Assembly: GCA_018340375.1 (NCBI GenBank)
Contig: JAFFJZ010000007.1
Span: 372,001-436,000 of the forward strand
Direction: 5' to 3'
Source: Gonatopus flavifemur
Taxonomy: Eukaryota; Arthropoda; Insecta; Hymenoptera; Dryinidae
DNA length: 64,000 nucleotides
The notes beneath the pieces are model-generated. The model was not told the origin of the DNA, did not search any database, and saw only the letters and a list, made by a program, of their open reading frames with translations. Position 1 is the stretch's first letter. Each line of letters opens with the position of its first letter. Position numbers and translations under genes: made by a program. Of this stretch, positions 30,420-40,970 are shown in pieces.

Positions 30420-31500
30420 TTAAGTGAGTTCGATACTCGTAGGGATGACTCTATCCAACGATATTATTTTCTCTTTGTTTCCGATTTGTAGTTTAACATT
30501 TTTATCGTCTATGATTTCTAGAATTTTGTAAGGCCCTTCGTTTGGGTCACTCAATTTTCCAACCTTAAGTCCCTTACGTAGAAAAACATATTGGCCAGCT
30601 TCTAATTGACATGGGTTGACTTTCTTGTCGTAATAGTGTTTTGCACGGGTTTTTGCAATCTCTAAATTTTCCTGGTTTCTTTTTGTAACTCATCCAATCT
30701 AACTATCAGTCGTATTAAGTAATCGTTGTAAGTAACCAATTGCTCAAAATCAGGTAGTGGTTGACTCGAAGGTATCATTGCCAATTTTCCAAAAACTAGT
30801 TCGTAAGGAGTGTGATTAGTGCTTTCATGTATGCTAGTATTATATGAAAAATAGCTAACTCAACCCAATCGTCCCATTCTGAATCTTTATGTATATACTG
30901 TCTCAGGTATTCCACTAGGACTATATGAGTTCTTTCTAGTGATCCGTTGGTTTGTGGATGAAAAGCTGTAGTTTTTATCTGGCGAATGTTCAATCTTTTG
31001 CTAAAATTTTCATTAGATTTGAAAGAAAATTAGTCCCTTGATCAGTCAATACTATTTTTGGAGCTCCATAAATGCAAACAAATTTTTTGAGAAAAACGTC
31101 GGCAATAGTTTGAGCGGTAGCATCTTTCATTACTGCTGCTATGCAATATTTAGTGAGTAAACACTGCATAGTTAAAATGTATCGATTACCGTGGTTTTGT
31201 GTAGGGGGAAAAGGGCCTACAACATCCAGTGCGATTTTTTCAAAAGCAGTGCAGGGTGAGTCCGTGATTGCCATGGGTTGTCTGATTTTTCTGCGTGTGA
31301 GCTTTTGAGCTTACATTGGAGACATTGCTGGATGTGATTTTGTATGTCTTCTTTCATATATTCCCAGTAATAGTTGGTTCTGATTCTATTATAGGTTTTG
31401 CTCACTCCTTTATGTCCACCTATGGACGATGCATGAGCTTCTTCAATAATTGAGTTTCTTTCCGTTATTGGAGGTTTGATCACAATTCCCAAGCAGAACG
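30420..31500 (-). pseudogene. pol: Pol: integrase with zinc finger, core and GPY/F module (frameshifted)
   Basis: The N-terminal HHCC finger appears as AHASSIGGHKG and CLQCK. The catalytic core shows LDVVGPFPP (first Asp), LTDQGTNF (second Asp) and HPQTNGSLERTH (Glu). The C-terminal part has the GPY/F motif GPYKILEII and ends with a stop at 30420-30422. Frame changes occur near 31280, 30990, 30850 and 30675; all have the sign of one missing base and all lie at or beside a short homopolymer. All catalytic residues are present. Confidence 0.88.
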
Positions 31501-32640
31501 TGATTTTCATGGGCACATTTCTCAAAGTTAATTTGAGTTGTTCATTGATTACTCTCCAAGAAATTTTGTTATTCAATTCTATCCTGGAAACGCTCAAACT
31601 CGAAATGTTATTTCTGATTGTTATTTCTCGTAATTCTTGGAGTGAATTTTGTAAATTATTTAGGATTTCTTCTGAAGTTGGAATATTTTCTATAGGCAAT
31701 ACACATGAACCCATATACCATTTATTTCCTTTCATCACTGCTTTACAGGTACCCAATTCCATTGGTCCAAAATAATCTATATAATATCGTTTTGAAAATT
31801 GATACGTTATTTCATCTATTGGTTTTCCTGCTTCATCTAGGAAGAATAAATAATTGTCCTTCCTCATCCATAACTGGTCCCTACTTTCATAAATATAGTT
31901 TCCAGCACTATTATTTTGTATGATTATATCTTCAATCATATTTTCATTGATTGTTGATTTGTCTGAATCAGAACCATCATTATCTACTATTAGATTTTCG
32001 TTAATTGTTGACTCGTCTGACTCAGAATCGTCATTATCTACTGTATCAATGTTGCTGTGATTTATAGGATTGGGAAGTTGTATGTCTTTTGATATTTCGG
32101 ATCTATCAGAGGGTTTTTTGATTGATTTTGGTGTTTTAAACGTTGCATTTTTTATCATGTCATTTCCTGAGTTAGATTGTTTCCGGTCTATTTTTGACCT
32201 CCGTTTTTTCTTCAATTCTAATTCCTCTCTATACTGTCTGCCTTCCTCTGTTAACTTCTTTGTTCGACAAGAACGTCTAGGTTCGATTTCGATCATTTGG
32301 TCATTTTCCTGGTGACTCAATGTCAACACCTTTGTCTCATCATCCGAGGGAAAGGTTTCACGTATGGGTCTGCATTGATGAGTCATCTTTCTACTTTCGT
32401 CGTCGGTACCCTCATTATCTCTTTGTTCGCGAAAACCGTCAGTGTCTACCGTTGCAGGTAATAAACCTTTGTTTATGAATGAAGTTCGCGTACTATTATA
32501 AGGGTTCGGTTCGATCTTATTGAGGTATAAGGTTTTCACGTATTCGATGGTGTCTAATGAATCCTCGTGTACCTGTCCTTTGTATTCAGGGGGCTCTTCA
32601 TTTTCCTGAATAGGATTTCGAGACAAAGCGTCGGCATTAA
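31500..32640 (-). CDS. pol: Pol: long linker between RNase H and integrase
   Basis: About 380 residues lie between ADALSRNP (end of RNase H) and the integrase finger. The first half is polar and basic (RRSCRTKKLTEEG, LKKKRRSKIDRK). An acidic block is duplicated: DNDDSESDESTINEN, then DNDGSDSDKSTINEN. The second half (YYIDYFGPMELG through VPMKITFCLG) is more globular and corresponds in position to the extra domain that errantiviruses carry here. The frame is open throughout. Confidence 0.7.
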
Positions 32641-33100
32641 CATTTGTTTTACCTGCTTTGTAGATCACATCGAAATCGTATTCTTCTAGTTTGAGTCTCC
32701 ACCTGGTCAGTCGAGAGGTTGGGTCCTTTGCTGTACGCATCCAAACCAAAGGTTTATGATCCGTTACAATAGTGAATTTACGACCGTACAAGTAAGGTCG
32801 AAACTGATTCACACAATATAGTATTGCAAGTGCTTCCTTTTCGTATGTGCTGTATTTGCATTCATTGGTATTTAAAAGTCTAGACGTATAGGCGCAAGGT
32901 TGATCCTTACCTATGGACCTTGACTCAATATTCCAGCGATTGCATAACCACTAGCATCGGTCGTCAATACAAAAGGCTTCGAAAAATCTGGATATTGCAG
33001 TACAGGTTCTTTGCAGAGTTTCTGTTTCAGAGTTTGAAAAGCTTTTTCCTGTTCTTCATTCCATTGAAAAGGCTCATCTTTTTTCAAAAGTTTAGTCAAA
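32640..33100 (-). pseudogene. pol: Pol: RNase H domain (frameshifted)
   Basis: TTDASGYAIAGILSQG gives the first Asp, YEKEALAILY the Glu and TDHKPLVWM another Asp of the RNase H site; WRLKLEEYDFDVIYKAGKTN is the typical C-terminal stretch of gypsy RNase H. Frame changes near 33105 and 32915 separate it from reverse transcriptase and from its own second half. Confidence 0.88.
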
Positions 33101-34475
33101 GGGAGAGCAGTTTTGAAAAATTATGGATGAATCTTCTGTAATAACCGGCTAGTCCTAAGAATTGCTTGATGTTTTTAGCGTTTTTGGGCTTAGGGAATTT
33201 TTCGACGGCTTCTAGATTCTTATGATTTGGTTTCAGGCCGTTTTCTGTAATTTGATGTCCTAGGTAAGAAACTTCATGTTTCAAAAATTCACATTTATCT
33301 GGTTGTAATTTCAAATTTGCTTGTCTTAATCTTTGGATTAAATTCAAATATTTCTTACGATGTTCCGAGAGTGTTTTTGCATAAATAACAATATCGTCTA
33401 AATAAACAAATAACTCTATTCCCTGTAATCCAGTTAAAACTACATCCATCAGATGTTGAAATGTAGCAGGAGCATTTCTTAACCCAAATGGCATTCTTGA
33501 AAATTCATAATGTCCATGTGGAGTGGAAAATGCTGTTTTGTGTCGATCCTTTTCGCTCATTTTTATTTGATGAAAACCTGAAGCCAAATCAAAAGTGCTG
33601 AAATATTTCGCACTGCCTAGTTGATCTAAAATTTCGGTGATATTAGGCAATGGATATGCATTCCCTATTGTTTTTTCATTTAATGCCCTAAAATCTAAAA
33701 CCATTCGCCACCTTTTATTTCCTTGTGAATCTGGTTTTTTAGGGACTATCCAAACCGGTGTATTATATGGTGATTGTGAGGGTTGGATAATTCCATCGTT
33801 CAATAGATCATTAACTTGTTTAAGAATTTCGTCTTTAAGTTGAGGTGGATATCTATATTGTTTTGTAATAATAGGTTGCTCATCTGTCGTGGATATTGAA
33901 TGTTCTATAAGATTTGTGCAAGTCAATTGATCTCCTGGTATGTGAAACAAATCTAAGCTTTCCTTGATTAAAATTTCAACCTCTTTTTGTTCCTCTGTAT
34001 TTAAATGATCTAATCGTAGTGATTCCATGGTTCGTTTCAATCTATCATCGTCTTGGATAGTGAATATTTTTCCTCTAGTAATTTTCTGAGAACATCTTTT
34101 CTTTCTTCCACACTTTCTATTGTTATTATTCAGGAATGGTGAACTTTCATGGATTTTCTCGACTTCGTGTATAATTAACTCTGGGGTAGTTAATTCTATT
34201 TCTCCATTCGTAGTGTTTATGACTGGTAAGTAGGTATAACCGTTACAGTTTTTAACTATTGCATTTCCAGAATAAACTCCTTCGACAGATTTTAGTCGAG
34301 GTAAATATCCTTCACGTAAGTGAGTATTCATCAATTTAACATGAATAATTTTTCGAGTTCGTGGAGCAATCTTATGAATTTGAGTTTTATTCAAAAAGGG
34401 TATCTTTGAATTATTTATTTCTAAACAATTTATCTCCCAGTTCAATTTAGCTCTGTGCTTTGCAAGAAAAGATGT
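33096..34475 (-). CDS. pol: Pol: reverse transcriptase
   Basis: The fingers and palm run from VWIVPKKPD through RMVLDFRALNEKT, FSTFDLASGFHQI and PFGLRNAPATFQ to the catalytic LFVYLDDIVIY. The connection KPNHKNLEAVEKFPKPKN and FLGLAGYYRRFI follow. This order and wording are those of Ty3/gypsy elements close to errantiviruses. The frame is open for about 450 codons. Its 5' edge joins protease by a frame change near 34490. Confidence 0.93.
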   Translation of the reverse strand, partial: TSFLAKHRAKLNWEINCLEINNSKIPFLNKTQIHKIAPRTRKIIHVKLMNTHLREGYLPRLKSVEGVYSGNAIVKNCNGYTYLPVINTTNGEIELTTPELIIHEVEKIHESSPFLNNNNRKCGRKKRCSQKITRGKIFTIQDDDRLKRTMESLRLDHLNTEEQKEVEILIKESLDLFHIPGDQLTCTNLIEHSISTTDEQPIITKQYRYPPQLKDEILKQVNDLLNDGIIQPSQSPYNTPVWIVPKKPDSQGNKRWRMVLDFRALNEKTIGNAYPLPNITEILDQLGSAKYFSTFDLASGFHQIKMSEKDRHKTAFSTPHGHYEFSRMPFGLRNAPATFQHLMDVVLTGLQGIELFVYLDDIVIYAKTLSEHRKKYLNLIQRLRQANLKLQPDKCEFLKHEVSYLGHQITENGLKPNHKNLEAVEKFPKPKNAKNIKQFLGLAGYYRRFIHNFSKLLSL

Positions 34476-34762
34476 TCCAACTATCCTGTCCTGTTCGATG
34501 GGAAATCATCTGGTACCACATGGAATTTGGTAACATTTCCTAAGAAATTTAGTAATATTTTGCCTAGGGTTGGCACAATGTCGGTAGAAATTCCTGATAG
34601 GTATAATATCTCACTAGAATCTATATCGGTTTTTCCTTGAATTATTGATTTCTTTATTAGACATGGACCAGCACCAGAATCCAGTAAAAATATAGTTGGT
34701 GAGAAAAGAGTGATGCAAATGGATGGTGAATCACGTTCGAGGGTTAATTTGACACTTGTGGT
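34476..34762 (-). CDS. pol: Pol: aspartic protease
   Basis: The active site reads FLLDSGAGPCLIKK, with the catalytic Asp codon at 34679-34681. The protease frame overlaps the gag 3' end and is displaced by -1 relative to gag, as in gypsy elements that make pol by -1 frameshifting. I found no obvious slippery heptamer. It ends VVPDDFP, where a one-base frame change leads into the reverse transcriptase frame. Confidence 0.8.
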
Positions 34763-35610
34763 ACTATCTCTGGTTCGTCTTGAATCACTGTTACTCGATT
34801 GTGGCTCGAATTGCTCGCCTCCCGTGTAGGGAGGCTCCGTGAGTTTCCCGGAGTTTGTTGGTTCGAGTTTGACCCACGCATTTGGGTTCCATTTGTGAAT
34901 CTATCATTTGGATTACGGTACGCGTTTTGATTTTGAAAACTGGTTTGACGTCGTTCATTATAACTGGATTGTATATTCTGGTTCTGGTATTGATATTTAC
35001 GGCAGTTATTTATGGTATGTCCGAAATTTCTGCAATATCGGCATTGAATATTCGAATAATTCGTATTCGGACGATAATTATTCTGATATTGATTCGTGGT
35101 TCTAAGGTTATTGAAAAATCGATCGGACAATTTGCAATTGACTGCTAAATGTCCCGTATTTCCACATTTTGGACATGGTTTGTTTATCCTACAGTCTTTT
35201 GCCTCGTGGTTCATCATTCCACATATTTGGCACTTTTTGATTACTTGTGCAGTTTTAATAGAAGAATAAAATCTGCATTCATCGGCCATATGCCCTATTT
35301 TCTTGCAAATTTGACAAATTTCTTTGCTACGAGTGAAGGAATTTGATCTGTCATTTAGATTTCTACATATTTTCGCATGGTGCCCAGTTTTGTGACATAG
35401 TTGACATCTGATTTCGTTTTTGTGGCTTGATGAGATACTATTGGGATCTGATTTATTCCCTTTACAATTACCGGACAATTCAGTGCTTCGTGATCCCCTT
35501 TTTTACAGATGACACATTTTGATTCGCTCAAAGCTAAACTTCTTAAGGCCTTTTGAGTAGAGGTTTCATTCTCCAAATCAATGGCTTCTGGTCCAGCCTT
35601 ATTTAAGTCA
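34744..35610 (-). pseudogene. gag: Gag: nucleocapsid region with six zinc knuckles (frameshifted)
   Basis: Five CCHC knuckles lie in one frame (CQLCHKTGHHAKIC, CQICKKIGHMADEC, CQICGMMNHEAKDC, CPKCGNTGHLAVNC, CRYCRNFGHTINNC). A sixth (CVICKKGDHEALNC) lies in the preceding frame; a frame change near 35465 separates them. The tail is Asn/Gln/Arg-rich. Six knuckles are many for the group, where one to three are usual. Confidence 0.85.
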
Positions 35611-35616
35611 GTTTTT

Positions 35617-36546
35617 TCATTTATTCGAGACTAATTTCTGAATCCAATCCTCTGATAAATGCCTTACAACACGCTGATTCGATCTCGGTTTTCTTTGCAT
35701 GAGAAATTTGATTTTGATTCTCGTTTTGTGAGCTTCGATAATTTGTGATCCCAAACTCCTAACCCTATTGAAAAATGTCGCTACATTTTCGTCGGTCCTT
35801 TGATATAATTGAGATAACTTTCCTATCAATTCAATACTAGATTGACGAGTTGCATATATTCCCTTTAATACTAGTAATAATTCGTCAATTGTGTCAGGAT
35901 TGGCAGTTCTGGCAGTTTGTAATGCTCCATCACGTAATTTAGATCTTATCAGAGTTGTCAAGTGTTTTTCAGATTCAGGGTTTATCAAATTTTTCGCATC
36001 CGTGCAGGCTGCTGCGAACTCTTGATAACTACTGCTTTCTGGGCCACCAGAATATGTTGGTATCAAAGAAACGGCTTCATGCAACCTTATGTATACCGGC
36101 GGATTGGCCATATTGTTGGTATTATTCTCTAATCTTGATTGAAGGGAAAATTGCAAATCGCTTGAGATTTCCAGTAGTTCTAATAGGTTGTTTCCCTTTA
36201 AATCAATTAGATTTGTGTTAACGGGGGTGCAATTTAATTGAGGTGAATCGTTATATGGAAACAAATTACTTGTTTGTTCTAATGATTCAGTAGAAAAATT
36301 TAATTCACGTGCTACTCGAGAAGAACCAGGAATTTCAACAAAGTTTTTTACAATATTTGGTTGTGGGTTATCGCTTAGATTTTGATTTTGGTTTTCTGAT
36401 TTTTTGGGTGAATGTTGCAATTTATTTCTCGGTTTAAAGGGATCTATGGGTTCTGTATTATTCTGCGAAGTTCCTGGGAATAAGACTTGTAATTTGTCTT
36501 CTTCGTTCAAATTTTTAGTTTGGCTTCGTAGAGTGGGTCCAGACAT
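35617..36546 (-). CDS. gag: Gag: matrix/capsid region
   Basis: The ATG lies at 36544-36546 (MSGPTLRSQTKN). Residues 1-145 are polar and low in complexity. From about 150 the capsid-like part begins (LHEAVSLIPTYSGG) and continues through ENVATFFNRVRSLGSQI. After about residue 275 the frame is lost: the conserved continuation, with the hallmark AFIRGL, lies in another frame near 35650, and a second change near 35630 leads towards the knuckles. The last 30 residues of the open frame are therefore not genuine. Confidence 0.85.
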   Translation of the reverse strand: MSGPTLRSQTKNLNEEDKLQVLFPGTSQNNTEPIDPFKPRNKLQHSPKKSENQNQNLSDNPQPNIVKNFVEIPGSSRVARELNFSTESLEQTSNLFPYNDSPQLNCTPVNTNLIDLKGNNLLELLEISSDLQFSLQSRLENNTNNMANPPVYIRLHEAVSLIPTYSGGPESSSYQEFAAACTDAKNLINPESEKHLTTLIRSKLRDGALQTARTANPDTIDELLLVLKGIYATRQSSIELIGKLSQLYQRTDENVATFFNRVRSLGSQIIEAHKTRIKIKFLMQRKPRSNQRVVRHLSEDWIQKLVSNK

Positions 36547-38237
36547 TTAAAATTCATTTCTTTCTAAGGTGTTAAAATTTGAAATAATTCTCCGAAAATC
36601 AATTGTTGACTTGGGTTCAGCTGTTCAACATTAATAAGTTGCTCAATTTGAATCGTTAGGATATTCCTGTTAAGAAGATAGTTGCTCGATTTTTGATTAT
36701 CCCAAAAAAAAAAAAAAAAATGATTGTTTGATTTTCAATTGTTCGAATATAATTGCTCAATTCCTGGTGAAAGAATAATTGCTCATATTTGATTATTTGA
36801 GATCATTTGTTCAGATTTAAATCTTGAGAGAACGATTGCTCAATACTCGAACGCTAAAGAGTAATAATTGCTCGAAAATAATTGCTCGATTTTATTTTTG
36901 TTTACTTGGAAGACGAATGCTCGATACTCAGTTGCTCGAAAAATGATTGCTGAAAATTTGCTCGATTTTATTTTTATTTACTTGGAAGACGAATGCTCGA
37001 TACTTAGCTACTCAAGAAAAAATTATTGTTGAAGATTTGCTAGAAAACGATTGTTTGATTTTATTTTGTTTGGTTGAAAGACGAATGCTCGATTTTCAAT
37101 TCATTTATTTGAATCAATTGCTCAAAGTTCCATTAAACTGAACAAAATTACTCAATACTACTCGAAATAGCTCGAATTGCTCAGAATTATTGGTAGTTGC
37201 TGAAAATTATTCAGAATTACTGAAAATTACTCGAAATAGCTCAGATTGTTCAAAATCATTCAAAGTTGCTGAAAATTATTCAAAGTCCTCAGAATTACTC
37301 GAAAAATTCAATTATTTAATGTTCCTGAGAATTATCAAGATTGCTCAAATTTGTCCAAAATGCTCAGAATTGCTCAAGGATATTCTGAATTTGCTCGAAG
37401 TTATAAAGATTGTTGGGAATTATTCAGGATGATGCAAAATTATTCAAAATTTGAGCGAGGTTCGATTCGACCCGAAAATTGATTGAATTTGTTTGAAATT
37501 GCTCAGAATTCAATTTGATGCTTGAATACTTGATTTGGTTTGTTTCAATAGGTTGAACTTTGATTTTCTTTGGTTTGATTGTTCAGAGATTTTTGATTTT
37601 ATTTAATATACCTAGACTTGCTCGGAATTTCATTGTTCAGAAAAAAAACCATCTGATTTTTTTTTACTCAAAATTCACTTGTTTTGGTTTAACTGTTTAG
37701 GTTATTAAAAATTTCTCAAAGTTACGCGAAGATTTTCAAAATTGCTCAAATTATTTTATTTGCTCAAAGTTTAATTTGTCTCGATTTAATTGTTCAAATT
37801 TGAATTCAATTACTCATGAAAGAATATTTTGACTTTCATTTATTTGGTTGATCTCGATTATTTTTGATTTATTGGGAAATCATGAATGCGTTTTTTGACT
37901 TTGTTTGAGACCGTGACTTTGGTTGTACACTTCCTTTTTTATAGTTGTACCGTAGAATGCGTCTTTAACTTTGTCTGTAACCGTGACTTGAATTCCCAAA
38001 AGATGACTTGGATGTAGTTTAATTCGTTTGATTAATTATTCAAATGATTTGGTCTGTTTCAGAAGTTTCATTTAGTTGGATGATTGGGAATCGGAATGAG
38101 TTTTGAACATTCACCTTCAGTTTGTTTCTCGAATTATATTGATTCGAAAGTTTCATATGGAAAGTGTGTTATTTGAGTTCAAAATAAAAAGGAGAAAAAT
38201 AGTATGCAACTCTACTTTTCCAATGTTCTGTTTGTTC
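36547..38237 (-). promoter_or_regulatory. 5' leader with dense TGCTC motif array
   Basis: The 1.7-kb leader between primer site and gag holds no gene. From 36600 to 37770 the plus strand carries about 22 copies of TGCTC, mostly as ATTGCTC(A/G), including a 75-bp tandem unit (GGAAGACGAATGCTCGAT) repeated three times near 36905-37090. In gypsy the same position holds a protein-bound insulator, so a protein-binding array is a reasonable guess. Confidence 0.6.
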
Positions 38238-38255
38238 GTCCTACCGACTGCGCCA
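38238..38255 (-). other. Primer binding site, tRNA-Ser
   Basis: The minus strand reads TGGCGCAGTCGGTAGGAC, which matches the 3' end of insect tRNA-Ser (CCA plus acceptor stem) in all but the last base as far as I recall. It lies 14 nt inside the 5' LTR. Confidence 0.8.
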
Positions 38256-38451
38256 AAAATTTTACCCTATGTCACGTCCAGAGATATTCGAAGAATATTT
38301 CTTTCAATGACATATGGAAGGGATTAATATGAAATATCAATACCTAAAAATATAAGTTCCCCTATTTTACGTCATGGACAAGGATGGGGAGAAACAGAAC
38401 AGTTGAAAAAGGAAAGTTGAAATAACGACAGTGAATTACAATAAAAACAAT

Positions 38452-38457
38452 TTTATT
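38452..38457 (-). terminator. Polyadenylation signal in 5' LTR, overlapping the ORF-b stop
   Basis: Identical to 22192-22197. Genomic RNA must read through this copy, so it either has to be ignored near the cap or it yields short LTR-gene transcripts. Confidence 0.6.
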
Positions 38458-38848
38458 CAGAAAGACATTTGAATAAATCGATATAAGATCGTTCGTTTTC
38501 CGTCAAACTCAACAATTTCAGATCAGAGTCTGAGATTTCAGTATATTTACCTAGTAATGAAATACAATTTATGCAATCAAAAAACTCCTTATTACTGATT
38601 CGACAACTATTGCATTTATCGATGTGATAGAATTTCTTGATTAATCTAGCCTGATATTCTTCTAATTTTTGTATTTTCTTTAATATATATATCTGGAGTC
38701 GATTGGATCGAGAGGTATTCCTTTCCAAAGATTCGAGGAGTCGCTTCGAAACCTTATTATTAGACTTATTCTTTTCTATTGATTTGTTAATCAATTTAAT
38801 CTTTTCATTCACGAAAATAAGTCTCTTGAATATCTCTAGATCCAACAT
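38453..38848 (-). CDS. LTR-encoded ORF-b, 131 residues (5' LTR copy)
   Basis: Identical in protein to the copy at 22193-22588: N-terminal coiled-coil half, CNSC-x9-CINC cluster, SLLGKYT. In this LTR it lies upstream of gag in the proviral RNA leader, between the promoter and the primer site. Confidence 0.72.
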   Translation of the reverse strand: MLDLEIFKRLIFVNEKIKLINKSIEKNKSNNKVSKRLLESLERNTSRSNRLQIYILKKIQKLEEYQARLIKKFYHIDKCNSCRISNKEFFDCINCISLLGKYTEISDSDLKLLSLTENERSYIDLFKCLSE

Positions 38849-38894
38849 CGAGAGAAAATATAAATATATGAAAAGAAGGTGAGGAAGAATAGAA

Positions 38895-39242
38895 TTAGAA
38901 CAATGATTTATTCATATGAATGTGCACCAATTCCTTACGTGTTAAATTCATTTGCTCTAACTCGTCACTGTGGAATTGAGTGTATTTTTCCAATAAATCT
39001 ACACAACGTTTGCATTTGTAAAATTCTACCTTGGTTAATTTACAAATACGACATCTATTTATTTGTCTCTTTTCCAATACTTTGTAAGATTGTTCACAAG
39101 ATTCTAATTTCTTCCTTTCCTTCCTTAAACCACACCAGATTTTATAAGCTATTTTAGAATCTAAATTATTTCGAAGCAACTTTGTTTCTCGGATCTTGAT
39201 ACGATCTTTTAAAAGCTCAATTTCAGGTTTTAATTCATTCAT
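38895..39242 (-). CDS. LTR-encoded ORF-a, 115 residues (5' LTR copy)
   Basis: Identical in protein to the copy at 22635-22982. It would be the first sizeable ORF of the proviral transcript, about 760 nt after the start site. The coiled coil is followed by CRIC-x9-CKRC and LLEKYT. Confidence 0.72.
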   Translation of the reverse strand: MNELKPEIELLKDRIKIRETKLLRNNLDSKIAYKIWCGLRKERKKLESCEQSYKVLEKRQINRCRICKLTKVEFYKCKRCVDLLEKYTQFHSDELEQMNLTRKELVHIHMNKSLF

Positions 39243-39318
39243 ATTCCATTACTAGAATACATACATGGTCTTGTTTGGTATTACTTTAACTGTTATAGTC
39301 TCTAATTAACAGTTGCGA

Positions 39319-39540
39319 GATTCCAGCCAACTGAATTTCCCACAACTACCAATTTTGACATTCAAACAATTACTCGTGTGATTCCAGCCAACTGAATTTC
39401 CCACGAATAATCGTAAGTGAGTTAAATTTGGAATTACCAATTAATATGTGAGACTCCAGCCAACTGAATTTCCCACACAATTAATTGGTGATAGACTCAA
39501 TTGACATCTGAGAAATTCTAGCCAACTAGATTTTTCCAAG
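39319..39540 (-). repeat. 62-bp-spaced repeat in R (5' LTR)
   Basis: Four copies, as at 23059-23280. Confidence 0.8.
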
Positions 39541-39719
39541 TAGTCAATTTTCGTCACTATGGGGTTGAATTTTAGAAGACAATGTATTCGAATATGAGAT
39601 GAAACAAAGTTGCTCAATACACAAATTGAAATGGAATTATTACGATTTCTTCACTCAGTCAAATTTTCACTTACAAAGAGAAAATCCAAAATATGGCACA
39701 ATAATCCTTGGAAGAAACA

Positions 39720-39940
39720 CAAAATATTTGAAACACCTTGAAAAAGAAGTACAAAATATTTCTAACACTTTTGAAAAGAAACACAAAATATTTCTAACAC
39801 TTTGGAAAGAAATACAAAATATTTCTAACACTTTGAAAAGAAATACAAAATATTTCTAACACTTTGAAATGAAATACAAAATATTTCTAACACTTTGAAA
39901 TGAAATACAAAATATATCTAACACTTTGAAAAGAATTTAA
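39720..39940 (-). repeat. 31-bp tandem repeat in R (5' LTR)
   Basis: Seven copies, as at 23461-23680. Confidence 0.85.
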
Positions 39941-40000
39941 CTTGAACACTTTGAAATTTTGTAAGAAGAACGTTGAGCGCGAGGTGAAAACTGGAGCGGA

Positions 40001-40035
40001 GACTGACTTTTGGGCCCAATGCATGGGTTTTTATA
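40001..40035 (-). promoter_or_regulatory. Proviral core promoter in 5' LTR
   Basis: Minus-strand TATAAAAA at 40035-40028 and initiator TCAGTC at 40006-40001; the start A would be 40004, 31 bp from the TATA T. Confidence 0.75.
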
Positions 40036-40349
40036 CCATGAAAATCCATCATGGTGGACTTGTTTTTGTAGATTAGAAAAATGTACTTTGATCTATCGAT
40101 GATGAATCCATGAACTGTCCTTATGACGCATCACAAGTACATGGTGTTCACTCGACGATGTCTTATCTATCGCGTGAAGTTTGGGTGAAAGTTCGCACTA
40201 CAGTCTAGAATACGTGAAATGAATTTCACGATTGAACATTCTTTAATAGCAAATGAGTACCAATTATTCTTATATAGTAAAATGTGTTATTTAATTTATT
40301 CGTTTGCTGGAAAGTATGTTCAATGCATTTAAAAGGAACGAGAACGTAT

Positions 40350-40970
40350 AATATATATATATATATTGAATATGAATATGTATATAGAATATTTATGCGT
40401 GAATATGTACATTGAATATTATGTAGAATATTCGTGTACGAATATGTATATGGAATACTATATAGAATATTCACGTATGAATATGTACATTGAATATTAC
40501 GTAGAATATTCATGTACGAACGTGTATATTGATTACTATATGCAATACTTACGTATGAACATGTATATGGAATATCATAGAATATCTATGCATGAATATG
40601 CACATCGAATATCTCATAGAATATTCATGTACGAATATGTACATTGAATACCATATAGAACACTCACGTATGAATATGTATGCATGAATATGCACATTGA
40701 ATATTTTGTAAAATATTCACGTGTGAACATGTATATAGAATATTATAGAATATTTATGCATGAATATGTACATTGAACATTATGTAGAATATTCATGTAT
40801 GAATATGCATATTGAATACAAATATGTATATTGAATATTGCATAGAATATGCATATGTATGTCGAACATTGCATAGAACATGCACGTTGTGTATTACATA
40901 GAATATGCACATCGGACATTATAGAATATTACATAGAATGCAAGATATTCACATGAATATGAATATTGAT
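40350..40970 (-). repeat. AT-rich degenerate tandem array in U3 (5' LTR)
   Basis: Same array as 24090-24710. Confidence 0.8.

Noticed and set aside
34744..34780. A slippery heptamer for gag-pol frameshifting
   Set aside because: The -1 relation of frames is clear, but I found no convincing slippery sequence in the overlap.
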